Shown: positions 34,856 through 46,485, numbered from the stretch's first letter. The stretch: 64,000 bases of DNA from Brevundimonas basaltis (GCF_014202075.1 NZ_JACHFZ010000001.1:682001-746000); one strand, 5' to 3'. A program made the numbers and translations. The notes: a model not told the origin generated them from the sequence alone.

Positions 34856-35602
34856 TCAGGCGCGCAGGCGCAGAGCGGCCCGAACCTCGGTCGGAACCGT
34901 CTCGTAGACGGTGGGTGGGCGCAGGCCGAGACGGGCGCGGGCCGCCTCCAGCGGTTCGGCGAACAGGGCCTCGTAGTCGAGCGCGGGCAGCCAGCGGGCG
35001 GCGCGGCCGATCCGCCACGCCTGGAGAACGGCCCGGCGGGCCGGGACGGTGCGGTTTTCGCGCCGGATTTCCCGCGCCGCGCCCAACCCGATGAAGGCGA
35101 AGCCGAGGTTGCCGGTCTGGGCGTGGGAGAAGGTGACCACGCAGGCCTCGCCCAATGCGTCGGTCTCGTAACCGGTCAGGACGTGCCAGATGTCGTGCAC
35201 GTCGCGCAGGCGGCGCGAATACCAGATCACCGGGTGGGGGGCGTCGGCCTGTGGTGCGACCTTGCGGGCCTCGTCGGCCAGGCCCTCGGCGGTGAAGCCG
35301 CGCGCCTCGCGAAAGTCCCGATAGGCCGCGCCGACCGTGCCGGGACCGAATTGGGCCAGCCACGACGGATCGTCGAGCCTGTGGGCCAGTTCCTCGCGGA
35401 GGAAGGCCTGGCGGCCGCCTTCCATGGTGCCGAGCATCCGGTTGTAGCCGCGTGCGATCGAACGGCCCGAGAGGGCGCGCATGATCTCGAACACCTGGGC
35501 GGTGTCCTCCTTGTCGCGGACCAGTCTGCGAAAGGCGCGGAAGGCCGTCAGCGGCTCCAGCCTCTGGGGGCGGAAACGATCGAAGTCGGCGATCATGGTC
35601 AT
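34856..35602 (-). CDS. Coq4 family ubiquinone biosynthesis protein
   Basis: A 248-residue protein with the Coq4 zinc motif HDxxHxxxxxxxxxxxE: VHDIWHVLTGYETDALGEA at about residues 134-152. In yeast and bacterial homologues Coq4 organises the ubiquinone biosynthetic complex, and recent work assigns it a C1 decarboxylase/hydroxylase role. The N-terminal part (LEPLTAFRAFRRLVRDKEDT, ALSGRSIARGY) also follows the family. It is the only visible ubiquinone gene in the window. Its 113-bp upstream spacer to the divergent ribbon-helix-helix gene holds no motif I can name. Confidence 0.9.
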   Translation of the reverse strand: MTMIADFDRFRPQRLEPLTAFRAFRRLVRDKEDTAQVFEIMRALSGRSIARGYNRMLGTMEGGRQAFLREELAHRLDDPSWLAQFGPGTVGAAYRDFREARGFTAEGLADEARKVAPQADAPHPVIWYSRRLRDVHDIWHVLTGYETDALGEACVVTFSHAQTGNLGFAFIGLGAAREIRRENRTVPARRAVLQAWRIGRAARWLPALDYEALFAEPLEAARARLGLRPPTVYETVPTEVRAALRLRA

Positions 35603-35716
35603 GCGGCGATCCTGTCCGGGGCGAGGTTAACATATCGCGTCCGGCGCTCTGGGTGAACGGCGATCATGAACGGTGGGAGCCTCGCCCCTGGCGACCGGCT
35701 CGGCTAGGCTGGCCCG

Positions 35717-35953
35717 ATGCTCAGAAAACGCTCCGTCTCGCTGTCAGGCCACGCCACCTCGGTGGCGCTGGAAGCCGAGTTCTGGGCGGTTCTGGACGGG
35801 ATCGCGACCGAGCTGGGGCTGACCCATGCCGGGCTCATGAAGCGGATCGACGAGCGGCGGGGACGGACCCCGCTGGCCTCGGCCTGCCGGCTGCTGGCCC
35901 TCGCCTGGACCGGCGGCGACCGGTCGTTCGCGGACCCCGCGGCGCCGGACTGA
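35717..35953 (+). CDS. Ribbon-helix-helix domain protein
   Basis: A 78-residue protein. The sequence KRSVSLSGHATSVALEAEFW, then ATELGLTHAGLMKRIDERR, matches RHH_4 proteins: a beta ribbon (residues 3-9) followed by two helices. Such proteins bind DNA as dimers and often accompany DUF4169 genes like the one 1.9 kb away. No toxin lies beside it, so it is not obviously an antitoxin. Its targets are unknown. Confidence 0.82.
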   Translation: MLRKRSVSLSGHATSVALEAEFWAVLDGIATELGLTHAGLMKRIDERRGRTPLASACRLLALAWTGGDRSFADPAAPD

Positions 35954-36001
35954 CCGCGATCGCATGTCTGCCGCGCGAGGGCTACGGCGGCGCGAGTCTG
36001 C

Positions 36002-36023
36002 CCCCGGACCAGAAGGTCCGGGG
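36002..36023. terminator. Perfect hairpin, possible terminator
   Basis: A 9-bp stem CCCCGGACC-AGAA-GGTCCGGGG lies 49 bp after the ribbon-helix-helix gene and 35 bp before the end of the convergent membrane protein gene. No T-run follows on either strand, so it may instead shield transcript ends. Confidence 0.45.
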
Positions 36024-36057
36024 ACGAACCACGATCATTTGTCGGCTGGATAGCCGA

Positions 36058-36381
36058 TCAGTTGGCCGGAGCGGGCTCCGGAGTCGGCAGCGTCGGCGGC
36101 TCGACCGGCGGCAGGTCCGGCAATTCGGGCGTCGGCAGCGCCGGCGCCTCAGGCAGGTCGATGTCGAGGTCGACATTGGTGTCCGTGGCGCGGTTCAGGC
36201 CGCCGCCCGCGAACACCACGATCGCGATGATGATCAGCACCACCACGATGCCGCCTACGAGGAAGCCGATCCAGCCGGACCCGCCTCCGCCATTCGACGG
36301 GGGGTTGTTGATGGTGGTATGATGCACGACCTCGGGCCGGTCCTCGGGGTCGCGGGGCGGAGGGACGTTGGGATCGGTCAT
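36058..36381 (-). CDS. Small bitopic membrane protein
   Basis: A 107-residue protein: a polar cytoplasmic start with Pro/Arg residues, a glycine-rich linker (NPPSNGGGGSGW), one strong membrane helix (IGFLVGGIVVVLIIIAIVVFA, cut here into IGFLVGGIVVVL and IIIAIVVFA), then an acidic stretch TDTNVDLDIDLPEAP and a proline-rich tail. It is clearly related to the 65-residue protein encoded directly upstream at 36385-36582, which has the same helix and a matching QIDVDVDLPE stretch. Function unknown; the conserved acidic patch would sit on the periplasmic side. Confidence 0.7.
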   Translation of the reverse strand: MTDPNVPPPRDPEDRPEVVHHTTINNPPSNGGGGSGWIGFLVGGIVVVLIIIAIVVFAGGGLNRATDTNVDLDIDLPEAPALPTPELPDLPPVEPPTLPTPEPAPAN

Positions 36382-36384
36382 CGA

Positions 36385-36582
36385 TCAGCCTCCCGTGCCG
36401 GGAACCTGCGGGGCCGAAACCTCGGGCAGATCGACATCGACGTCGATCTGTTTGGTCTCGGGCGCGCCGCCTCGGGCGAAGACGAACCATGCGACAATCA
36501 CGAGCACGACCACGACCGCCCCGACGATGAAGGCGAGGCCGGTGTTTCCGCCGCCGCCCGTGTTGTTTGTGTTCTCAGCCAT
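36385..36582 (-). CDS. Small bitopic membrane protein, paralogue
   Basis: A 65-residue protein with a Gly/Asn start (NTNNTGGGGNTGLAF), a membrane helix (IVGAVVVVLVIVAWFVFA) and then ETKQIDVDVDLPEVSAP. The acidic motif I/V-D-V-D-V-D-L-P-E matches the neighbour's N-V-D-L-D-I-D-L-P-E. The genes are 3 bp apart, so this is a tandem pair in one transcript. I do not recognise the family. The pair would put short acidic segments just outside the inner membrane, for example to bind metals or a partner. Confidence 0.7.
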   Translation of the reverse strand: MAENTNNTGGGGNTGLAFIVGAVVVVLVIVAWFVFARGGAPETKQIDVDVDLPEVSAPQVPGTGG

Positions 36583-36705
36583 GAGGCCGTCCCTTCCTGT
36601 GACCCTGTGTCGGCAAGCGGAACGGAGAACAGGCTTTGCGGTTCCGTGAGCGCGGTCGTCGACGATGGCGCTGACATCGGCGGCCGTGCCCCTTATGTTC
36701 TCCCG

Positions 36706-39045
36706 ATGAGTCTGCCTGAAACCCCCTCCCCGCGCATATCCGATCTCGCCCGCTCACGCGGCCCCGGCGGCGTCGCCCCGTCCGGCGCGCCCGACTATCT
36801 GGCCGGGTTGAATCCCGAACAGCGCGAGGCGGTGGAGACGGTCGACGGGCCGGTGCTGGTGCTGGCCGGCGCGGGCACGGGCAAGACCCGGGTGCTGACC
36901 ACCCGGCTGGCGCACATCCTGGCCACGGGGCGGGCGAAGCCGTGGGAGCTGCTGGCCGTCACCTTCACCAACAAGGCCGCGCGCGAGATGCGCGAGCGGA
37001 TCACTCATCTGATCGGGCCGTCGGCCGAGGGGCTGCGCTGGCTGGGCACCTTCCACTCGGTGGCGGCGCAGATCCTGCGGCGGCACGCGGAGCTGGTCGG
37101 GCTGAAGTCAACCTTCACCATCCTCGACACGGACGATCAGGAGCGGGTGTGCAAGCAGCTGCTCGAGGCGGCCAATCTCGACACCAAGCGTTGGACGCCG
37201 CGCTCGCTGAGCGGGCTGATCGACCACTGGAAGAACCGCGGCTGGACGCCGGAGAAACTGCCGTCGAGCGAGGATTTCGCCAACGGCAAGGGGCACGCCC
37301 TGTATGCGGCCTATCAGGCGCGGCTGGTCAGCCTGAACGCCTGCGACTTCGGCGACCTGCTGCTGCACAACCTGACCATACTGTCGAAACACGCGGATAT
37401 CGCCGAGGAATACCGTCGACGCTTTCGCTACATCCTGGTCGACGAATACCAGGACACCAATGTCGCCCAGTATCTGTGGCTGCGGCTGCTGACGTCCTCG
37501 ACCGGCAATGTCTGCTGCGTCGGCGACGACGACCAGTCGATCTATGGCTGGCGGGGCGCCGAGGTGGACAACATCCTGCGTTTCGAACGCGACTTCCCCG
37601 GCGCCAAGGTGATCCGGCTGGAGCGCAACTATCGCTCGACGCAGCATATCCTCGGCGCCGCGTCGGGCCTGATCGCCTCGAACAAGGGGCGGCTGGGCAA
37701 GACGCTGTGGACCGAGGACGAGAGCGGCGACAAGGTCCGGGTGCGCGGTGTCTGGGACGGCGAGGCCGAGGCCCGGCTGATCGCCGACGAGATCGAGACC
37801 GCCCGGCGCGCGGGCGTGGCGTACAAGGACATGGCGGTGCTGGTCCGGGCCTCTTTCCAGATGCGGGCGTTCGAGGAACGGTTCGTCATGCTCGCCGTGC
37901 CCTATGTAGTCATCGGCGGGCCGCGCTTCTTCGAACGGGCCGAGATCCGCGACGCCCACGCCTATCTCCGGCTGATCCTGTCGGAAGACGACGACCTGGC
38001 CTTCGAGCGGATCGTCAACGTGCCCAAGCGCGGCATCGGCGACACCAGCGTGCAGAAGGTGCTGCAGATCGCCCGGCTCTCGAACCGCTCGGCCATGACG
38101 GCGGTACGCGATCTGATCACGTCGGACGAGCTGCAGGCGCGGACGCGGACGGCCTTGTCCAACTTCGTGCGCGACATCGACCGCTGGCGCGAGTTCGCAC
38201 AGACCTCGACCCATTGGGAACTGACCGAGACGGTGCTGGAGGAGAGCGGCTACACCGACATGCAGAAGGCCGACCGGGCCACCGGCCAGACGCGCCTCGA
38301 CAACCTGAAAGAGCTCATCCAGTCCATGCAGGCCTTCGACAGCCTGACCGCCTATCTGGAGCACGTCTCGCTGGTCATGGACCTCGACCGGGGCGAAAGC
38401 GCGGACTCGGTGCAGGTCATGACCCTGCACGGGGCCAAGGGGCTGGAGTTCCCGCTGGTCTTCCTGCCCGGCTGGGAGGAAGGCGTCTTCCCCAGCCAGC
38501 GCAGCATCGACGAGAAGGGCGAAAAGGGCCTCGAGGAGGAGCGCCGGCTGGCCTATGTCGGGGTGACGCGGGGCAAGTCGGACGTGCGGATATCGTTCGC
38601 GGCCAACCGGCTGGTCTACGGCCGCTGGACCTCGCAGCTGCCGAGCCGGTTCGTCGATGAACTGCCCATCGATCACGTCGAGGCCGAGAGCGACACCGGC
38701 TACTACGGCGTCACGCCCGGCATGAAGGAGGCCAAGAGCCGCTGGGACGAGATGCCGACCTTCGGCAGCGGCTATTCCTCGCCGGGCTGGAAACGGGCGC
38801 AGTCGTTCACGGCGGCGCGGGCTCCGGCGGCGCGGCCGGCGCGGCATGCGCTGATCGAGGGCGACGGACGACTGGTGGCCACCGCCGATCCGAAGTCGGG
38901 CTCGGGCTGGTCGAAGGGCGAGCGGGTGTTTCACCAGAAGTTCGGCTACGGCCGCATCACCGGCATCGAGGGCAACAAGCTGGTGGTGGCCTTCGAGAAG
39001 GCGGGGGAGAAGAAGGTGATCGATACGTTTGTGGAGAAGGCGTAG
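36706..39045 (+). CDS. uvrD: DNA helicase UvrD/PcrA
   Basis: Superfamily 1A 3'-5' helicase that removes the incised strand in nucleotide excision repair and clears stalled complexes. The 779-residue protein carries the Walker A motif AGAGTGKTR (about 54-62), TFTNKAAREM, the DEYQDTN box, DDDQSIYGWRGAE, LERNYRST, VMTLHGAKGLEF and VGVTRGK motifs. The C-terminal VFHQKFGYGRITGIEGNKLVV segment is the PcrA-type RNA polymerase-interacting Tudor-like domain. ATG at 36706 opens the protein; upstream codons belong to another gene's antisense. Confidence 0.96.
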   Translation: MSLPETPSPRISDLARSRGPGGVAPSGAPDYLAGLNPEQREAVETVDGPVLVLAGAGTGKTRVLTTRLAHILATGRAKPWELLAVTFTNKAAREMRERITHLIGPSAEGLRWLGTFHSVAAQILRRHAELVGLKSTFTILDTDDQERVCKQLLEAANLDTKRWTPRSLSGLIDHWKNRGWTPEKLPSSEDFANGKGHALYAAYQARLVSLNACDFGDLLLHNLTILSKHADIAEEYRRRFRYILVDEYQDTNVAQYLWLRLLTSSTGNVCCVGDDDQSIYGWRGAEVDNILRFERDFPGAKVIRLERNYRSTQHILGAASGLIASNKGRLGKTLWTEDESGDKVRVRGVWDGEAEARLIADEIETARRAGVAYKDMAVLVRASFQMRAFEERFVMLAVPYVVIGGPRFFERAEIRDAHAYLRLILSEDDDLAFERIVNVPKRGIGDTSVQKVLQIARLSNRSAMTAVRDLITSDELQARTRTALSNFVRDIDRWREFAQTSTHWELTETVLEESGYTDMQKADRATGQTRLDNLKELIQSMQAFDSLTAYLEHVSLVMDLDRGESADSVQVMTLHGAKGLEFPLVFLPGWEEGVFPSQRSIDEKGEKGLEEERRLAYVGVTRGKSDVRISFAANRLVYGRWTSQLPSRFVDELPIDHVEAESDTGYYGVTPGMKEAKSRWDEMPTFGSGYSSPGWKRAQSFTAARAPAARPARHALIEGDGRLVATADPKSGSGWSKGERVFHQKFGYGRITGIEGNKLVVAFEKAGEKKVIDTFVEKA

Positions 39046-39068
39046 CTCAGTTGAGTACGGGGGAAAAA

Positions 39069-39842
39069 ATGAAGATCGATAATATCAAAACGCATATGAC
39101 TTGGACTATCGTGATACTTGCTGCGCTTCTGATTGGAAGCCTAAGTGTCTCATGGTCAACGCTAGATGAAATACCAACAATTGTTTCCATAGCCTTGGGG
39201 CTATCTTCTTTGGCTGTGGCTTTTATCGCAATTGTTCAGTCGCTGTCTGGCAATAGCACCCTGTTATCTTCTCTATCCAAGATTGAGTCCGCGTCCCAAC
39301 AGGCATTTACCGCAACCAAATCGGTGGAGGCCGCAGCCCTCTCCCTTGCTAGCAAAGTCTCTCTGTTTGATGAGCTGCCGCAGTCTGTTGATGCAATAGG
39401 AAAAAAGATCGATCAGTTCACTCTGTCGGCCAGTGATGCGTCGGTATCAAATAGCGCCCCTGAGAAGCCAGAAGCTAACGCGGATCAAGCCGGGAGGGGG
39501 CTCAACTTGGTTGAGATGTATAACGACGGAACAAACGGTACAGCTATAGCCATGTATATGGCAGCGGTCGGCCACCAGAAAAATAGATCGTTTGACCCAT
39601 TCGAAGCAATGGAAAGCAAATATATATCTGGAATGATCAATGGATATCTAATAGCGCTGAAATCTTCTGGCGCAATTAAGGCCGATTTTGTTGACGGGAA
39701 ATTTCATGTCCGAGACATGCCCATGGATGACCGCGACATTATAATCAAAACAGCTGAGGGTGATGAGAACGAGTTTATTAAAAAGCTCGTGGGCGCAGCA
39801 AACAAACATTTCGCAGAGAGCGCCGTAGAGACACCGCAATAG
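39069..39842 (+). CDS. AT-rich two-helix membrane protein, foreign origin
   Basis: A 257-residue protein unlike its surroundings: its DNA is visibly AT-rich with codons such as ATA, AAA and TTT that the neighbours avoid. Two hydrophobic segments (TWTIVILAALLIGSLSV and IVSIALGLSSLAVAFIAIV) form an N-terminal hairpin. A Ser/Ala-rich coiled-coil-like stretch (LSSLSKIESASQQAFTATKS) and a soluble C-terminal half with GLNLVEMYNDGTNGTAIAMY follow. I chose ATG at 39069 because GGGGG lies six bases upstream; the TTG at 39051 has none. It starts 23 bp after uvrD. No family recognised; a recent horizontal transfer is likely. Confidence 0.65.
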   Translation: MKIDNIKTHMTWTIVILAALLIGSLSVSWSTLDEIPTIVSIALGLSSLAVAFIAIVQSLSGNSTLLSSLSKIESASQQAFTATKSVEAAALSLASKVSLFDELPQSVDAIGKKIDQFTLSASDASVSNSAPEKPEANADQAGRGLNLVEMYNDGTNGTAIAMYMAAVGHQKNRSFDPFEAMESKYISGMINGYLIALKSSGAIKADFVDGKFHVRDMPMDDRDIIIKTAEGDENEFIKKLVGAANKHFAESAVETPQ

Positions 39843-41294
39843 CGCGCATTCAACCGCAATACCCTTCCATGGCTCGAAGATGGGTGAAGGTGAAGCAACA
39901 TGCGACCACCCGACGTCTCGCTGGCCATGATGCATGCCCCAACCCTTCTTTAAGCCCGTTGGCCGACTCTGCGAGGGTGCGCGAATCCCGTCCAGACGGA
40001 GTCCTGATCGAAACCCCGCCCGCCCTGTGGGAGCGGGCGATCTGCGTCGTCATCATCGCCATGCTGACCGGCGCCCTGATCGGGCCGGTGTTCGCCCCGC
40101 TGCAGGAAGAGACGCCGGTGCTGCGGCTGGTCTGGCTGCCGGCCTATGCGGCCATCGCGGGGCTGCTGATCTATCGGATCGACCGGCTGTGGCGGGCGTG
40201 GCCGGCGATGATCGCCATCGCCCTGCTGATCGGGCTGGCCTTCGCCTCGCGCTACTGGTCGATCGATTTTCACACCACCATGCGGCGGGTCATCGCCCTG
40301 GCCATCAGTTCGGCCTTCGCCCTCTATCTGGGGGCGGTGTTCCGGGGGCCGCATCTGCCGCGGCTGCTGATGCATGCGGCCCTGATCATGGCGGTGGGCA
40401 GTCTGGTGATGGTCTTCGCCTTCCCCGCCATCGGGGTGCACCAGTACGAGAACGCCGGCCTGTGGCGCGGCCTCTGGTACGAGAAGAACCAGATGGGGGC
40501 GGTGATGGTGATCGGGGCCACGGCCTCCGCCGCCTGCCTCGCCTCGCCCGACCCGAGACGACTGCTGCCGGCCATCGCCCTGATCCTGTCGTCGATTCTG
40601 GTGCTGGCGACCCAGTCCAAGACTTCGCTGCTGTGCCTGGTGGTCGGACTGGCCTTCGTCGGCGGCTTCTGGACCCTGCGGCGCGGCGGCGCGGCCTTCA
40701 GCGTCGTGGCGATCTGGGCCGCCGTGGTGCTGGCCGGGGCCGGCGTCTGGTTGTGGGAGTCCCACTCCGTGACCGTGCTGGAGGTTCTGGGGAAGGACCC
40801 GTCGCTGACGGGCCGGACCGACATCTGGGACGCCCTGATGCGCAAGGTCGCCGACCGGCCGTGGACGGGCTACGGTTATGGCGCCTTCTGGGGCCGCGAA
40901 GGCGAGTCCGCGCCCGCTGACTGGGTGCGCAAGGAAACCCAGTGGCCGGTGCCCAATGCCCACAACGGCTGGATCGACCTGCTGGTGCAGTTGGGCTGGC
41001 CCGGGGCGATACTGGTCGGGACGCTGATGGCCGGAACCGCCGTCATCACCGTCTTCCGCTCGATGGGCCAGGGCGTGCGCGAGGGCTGGTGGGCGCTGGG
41101 CTTCCTGGCCGCCTTCTTCGTGCTGAGCCTGTCAGAGTCGATCCTGCTGGCGCACCAGGGCCTGCCCTGGGTGCTGTTCCTCGCGGCGATGACCCGGGCG
41201 ATCCTGCCGGCGCCGTCCACGGTGGCGGCGCCGCTTGTGGAGAAGCGCCGCCGGGCCTACCAGACCGGTCCCCGAATCGCAGCACAGTACCGCT

Positions 41295-43397
<2,103 letters not shown>

Positions 43398-43916
43398 TCA
43401 GGCGCAGGTCGACGCTTCGCCGTAGCGGCTGACCACACCATGGGCCCGGCCCTCGCCCATGAGATGCAGGGTGGTCAGCCGGTCGTATTCGCAATCCGGC
43501 ATGTCGGCGGCCCCGGCGTAGCCCAGCGTGCGGGCGATTAGCGGAACCGTGTTGCTGTGGCCGACGATCAGGATGACGGCGTCCGCCGGCGCGGCTTCCA
43601 CGCGGGCGGCGATGGCGGCCAGATGGGCCTGCAGGCCGTCGCTCAGCGGGATCGCTTCGGAGGTCATGCCGTGCAGGTCCGCCGTCGGGGCGGCTGTCAG
43701 GATGGTGCGCTGGAGGGGGCTGGTCAGGATCGCCGAGAGATGATCTCCCGCCAGTTGGGCGGCAAGCGCCTGCGCCCTCACCTGCCCGGCGTCGGACAAC
43801 AGCGGATCGGCGCTGGAGTCGACCTTTTCGGCGTGGCGGACGATGACCACGGTCTGGGCCATGGCGGGCAGGGCGGTCGCGAGCGTCAGGACGGCGGCGA
43901 GCAGAAGGCGTTTCAT
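43398..43916 (-). CDS. Exported histidine phosphatase (SixA-like)
   Basis: A 172-residue histidine phosphatase superfamily member. A signal peptide (KRLLLAAVLTLATALPAMAQ) precedes the catalytic VVIVRHAEKVDSS motif; the second catalytic His lies in LIVGHSNTVPL. Intracellular SixA dephosphorylates phosphohistidine proteins, but the signal peptide here predicts a periplasmic enzyme with another substrate. ATG at 43916 fits the signal peptide. Its stop codon touches the parE stop end to end, so the two genes converge without a terminator. Confidence 0.85.
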   Translation of the reverse strand: MKRLLLAAVLTLATALPAMAQTVVIVRHAEKVDSSADPLLSDAGQVRAQALAAQLAGDHLSAILTSPLQRTILTAAPTADLHGMTSEAIPLSDGLQAHLAAIAARVEAAPADAVILIVGHSNTVPLIARTLGYAGAADMPDCEYDRLTTLHLMGEGRAHGVVSRYGEASTCA

Positions 43917-43971
43917 GGATGATCCCCGTTTCGGCTCAGAGTGACGGGGCGCGCCGTCGCTGTCGAGATCG

Positions 43972-45366
43972 TCAGTGCTCGACCCGGTCACCGCGGGGTT
44001 CGACGAAGGCGCGCTTCCCGCTGACGTCGGCGTAGGTCATGCACAGATCCTCGAACACCCGGCCCCAGGAGAACCGCTCAACCGCCTTGACCCGGGCGGC
44101 GGCGCCGAGGGCCTCGATGTCCCGGGCGAACAGGGCCTCGACGGCGGCGGCGTAGTGGACGGGATTGGCGCTCCTGGCCAGTTGGCCGACGCTGTTGTCG
44201 ACCGTCTCCATGACCCCGCCCGCGTTGACGCCGACCACCGGCCGGCCGCAGGCCATGGCCTCCAGCACGATCAGGCCGAACGGCTCCTTGTCGTTGGCAT
44301 GCACGAAGGCGTCGCACGAGGCGATGATCTTCGACACGGCCTTGGGGTTGGCTTCGTACGGCAGGGAGATGACCCGGTCCTCGGCCGGCAGGCCGGCGCC
44401 CGCGCCGATCAGGATCAGGTGATAGGGATCGCCCAGCTTCTGGACCGCCTGGATCAGCACGTCGATATTCTTCTCCCGGGCGGGCCGACCGGCGAAAACC
44501 AGCAGCCGGGCCGAGCCGGGCAGGTTCAGCTTCTTCAACAGCCAGTCGCGGTCGCGGCGGTCCGGGCGGAAGGTGTCGACCTCAACCCCCAGCGGCTGGA
44601 TGACAATATCCTCGATGCCGGCCTCCTCCAGCCGACGCGCGATATAGCGGCTCGGCGAGATGACCCGGTCGAACTGGCCGAACAGCCGGGCCCAGCGCTT
44701 CTCGACCGGCTTCTTGGCCCATTCGCCGAAATGCAGGGCGGCGAGGCCGGCCGGGTCCGAGTGGCAGAAGCCGACGACGGGGCAGCCGGCGCGCTGCCCG
44801 GCCTCGAGGGCGCCCTGCCCCGGCGTGTAGGGATCGCCCGCCTCGATGAGCGACGGGTTCAGCGATGCCGTCCAGGCCGCCCAGCGGCGCACCGAGGTCG
44901 GCCAGCGATAACCGTCGCCGAACGGCAGCTTGGTCGCATGCAGATGCACAATGCCATCGTCGCCGGCTTTATGGTGCGCGCCGGGCACGACCAGCGAATG
45001 GGCCACGCCGGGACGTTCGGTCTCCAGCCATGCCTTCTTGGACAGCAGATAGCGTTTCACCCCGCCCGAGCGGGGGGCGTAGAGCATGGTGGTGTCGACC
45101 AGCCGGGGGCGGTCGTCGTCGCCGGCGGCTTTGGTCGCCTTCAGGGTCTCCGAAACTTCCTCGTCCCACCCGGGGATCAGACGAAGCTCGCCCTCCTGGA
45201 CCTCCAGTCCGGCCAGGTTCATCAGTTCCTTCTCCGCCGCGCTGATACCGAGCGGACCAACGCGCCGAACCCGCTTCTGGATGCGGCGGGCCTTGCGGAC
45301 CTTGGACATATGCGACTTGACCATCCGCGCGCCGTAGCGCCCGCGACGGCGAAGCTCAAGCGTCAT
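43972..45366 (-). CDS. Glycosyltransferase family 4 protein
   Basis: A 464-residue retaining glycosyltransferase of the GT-B fold. The acceptor half has TMLYAPRSGGVKRYLLSKK and a His-rich loop; the donor half has VFAGRPAREKNIDVLIQAV, PYEANPKAVSKIIASCDAF and the E-x7-E site NDKEPFGLIVLEAMACGRPV. It is likely to build an envelope polysaccharide. The lead MTLELRRRG to KRVRR is basic. ATG at 45366 overlaps the end of the Arc gene by 11 bp (both share ATGACGCTTGA), suggesting an operon with the SPFH-Arc pair. Confidence 0.9.
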   Translation of the reverse strand: MTLELRRRGRYGARMVKSHMSKVRKARRIQKRVRRVGPLGISAAEKELMNLAGLEVQEGELRLIPGWDEEVSETLKATKAAGDDDRPRLVDTTMLYAPRSGGVKRYLLSKKAWLETERPGVAHSLVVPGAHHKAGDDGIVHLHATKLPFGDGYRWPTSVRRWAAWTASLNPSLIEAGDPYTPGQGALEAGQRAGCPVVGFCHSDPAGLAALHFGEWAKKPVEKRWARLFGQFDRVISPSRYIARRLEEAGIEDIVIQPLGVEVDTFRPDRRDRDWLLKKLNLPGSARLLVFAGRPAREKNIDVLIQAVQKLGDPYHLILIGAGAGLPAEDRVISLPYEANPKAVSKIIASCDAFVHANDKEPFGLIVLEAMACGRPVVGVNAGGVMETVDNSVGQLARSANPVHYAAAVEALFARDIEALGAAARVKAVERFSWGRVFEDLCMTYADVSGKRAFVEPRGDRVEH

Positions 45367-45550
45367 CCTTGGTGTCGTCCACCGGCGGAGGGTCTTCCGA
45401 AGGCACGACACCGCGCCGCGCCAACGCCTCGCGCAGCAGGGTCTCGACCTGGGCGTTGACCGAGCGCAGCTCGGCGGCGGCCAGGCGTTCGACCGCCGCC
45501 ATCACCCCGGGTGAGGCCCGCATCAGGAATGGCTTCCTGGTTCGCGCCAT
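45356..45550 (-). CDS. Arc family DNA-binding protein
   Basis: A 64-residue ribbon-helix-helix protein. [20 protein letters not shown] begins the ribbon and first helix, and [21 protein letters not shown] forms the second helix, as in Arc repressors. The tail is acidic and proline-rich. It lies 1 bp from the SPFH gene and overlaps the glycosyltransferase gene; Arc-SPFH gene pairs recur in alphaproteobacteria, suggesting it represses the SPFH operon through the palindrome at 46462-46485. Confidence 0.85.
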   Translation of the reverse strand: MARTRKPFLMRASPGVMAAVERLAAAELRSVNAQVETLLREALARRGVVPSEDPPPVDDTKDDA

Positions 45551-45551
45551 G

Positions 45552-46442
45552 TCAGCCGTACAGCGTACCGGTGTTGACCACGGGCTGGGCCTCGCGGTCG
45601 GCGCACAGCACCACCAGCAGGTTCGAGACCATGGCCGCCTTGCGGTCCTCGTCGAGTTCGACCACCTCGCGCTCGTTGAGGTCGGCGAGGGCGTTCTCGA
45701 CCATGGCGACCGCTCCCCGCACGATCAGGCGGCGGGCCGACAGTATGGCCTCTGCCTGCTGGCGGCGCAGCATGGCGCCGGCGATCTCCGGCGCGTACGC
45801 CAGATGGGCCAGCCGGGCCTCGTCGACGGCCACGCCGGCCACGCGGACCCGTCCGACCAGCTCGTCCCTCAGCCGGGTCGCCACATCCTCGGCGTCGGCG
45901 CGCAAGGTCATTTCAGGCGCGTCGGACTCCTCGCCATGGTCGTAGGCATAGTGCGAAGCGATGTCGCGCAGGGCGGTGTCGACCTGGATGTTCACGAAAG
46001 CCTGATAGTCATCGACGTCGAACAGAGCCTGGGCCGAATCCTCGACCCGCCACACGACATTGGCGGCGATCTCGATCGGATTGCCGCGCTTGTCGTTCAC
46101 CTTAAGCTTGTCGCTGGTCAGATTGCGGACACGCAGACTGATCTTTTTGCGGCTGTACCACGGCACCACCCAGCGCAGTCCGGCCTTGCGGTCGGTGCCG
46201 CGATAATCCCCGAACAGCAGGATGGCCACGCTCTCGTTCGGCTGCAGCGAATATAGACCGCCGATCAGGAACAGGCCGGTGACGCCCGCGATGACGCCGC
46301 CGACGAGCAGCAGGGTGTTGTCCGGGTCCTGCGCGATTCCGACCGGGCCCCCAATCAGCAGCGCCAGGCCCAGAAGCAGCATGAGAATGCCGTTGGCCGT
46401 CGAGGCGGGGCGTTCTGTGGATTTCGAGTGGGTCGTGGCCAT
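45552..46442 (-). CDS. SPFH/band-7 domain membrane protein
   Basis: A 296-residue flotillin-like protein. Two membrane helices lie at about 18-60 ([19 protein letters not shown], then [21 protein letters not shown]), followed by the SPFH domain: [57 protein letters not shown]. The helical tail has [19 protein letters not shown] proteins organise membrane microdomains; the role here is unknown. ATG at 46442 is preceded by CAGGAGGG, a good ribosome site. Confidence 0.92.
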   Translation of the reverse strand: MATTHSKSTERPASTANGILMLLLGLALLIGGPVGIAQDPDNTLLLVGGVIAGVTGLFLIGGLYSLQPNESVAILLFGDYRGTDRKAGLRWVVPWYSRKKISLRVRNLTSDKLKVNDKRGNPIEIAANVVWRVEDSAQALFDVDDYQAFVNIQVDTALRDIASHYAYDHGEESDAPEMTLRADAEDVATRLRDELVGRVRVAGVAVDEARLAHLAYAPEIAGAMLRRQQAEAILSARRLIVRGAVAMVENALADLNEREVVELDEDRKAAMVSNLLVVLCADREAQPVVNTGTLYG

Positions 46443-46461
46443 CGGTCCCTCCTGACATCGA

Positions 46462-46485
46462 TATCGTGATGATATCATAATGATA
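46462..46485. promoter_or_regulatory. Imperfect 24-bp AT-rich palindrome upstream of SPFH gene
   Basis: TATCGTGATGATATCATAATGATA reads the same on both strands at 10 of 12 paired positions; the centre ATGATATCAT is perfect. It lies 20 bp above the SPFH start codon, overlapping where RNA polymerase would bind. As the Arc protein is encoded in the same operon, autorepression is plausible, but this is inference. Confidence 0.5.
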
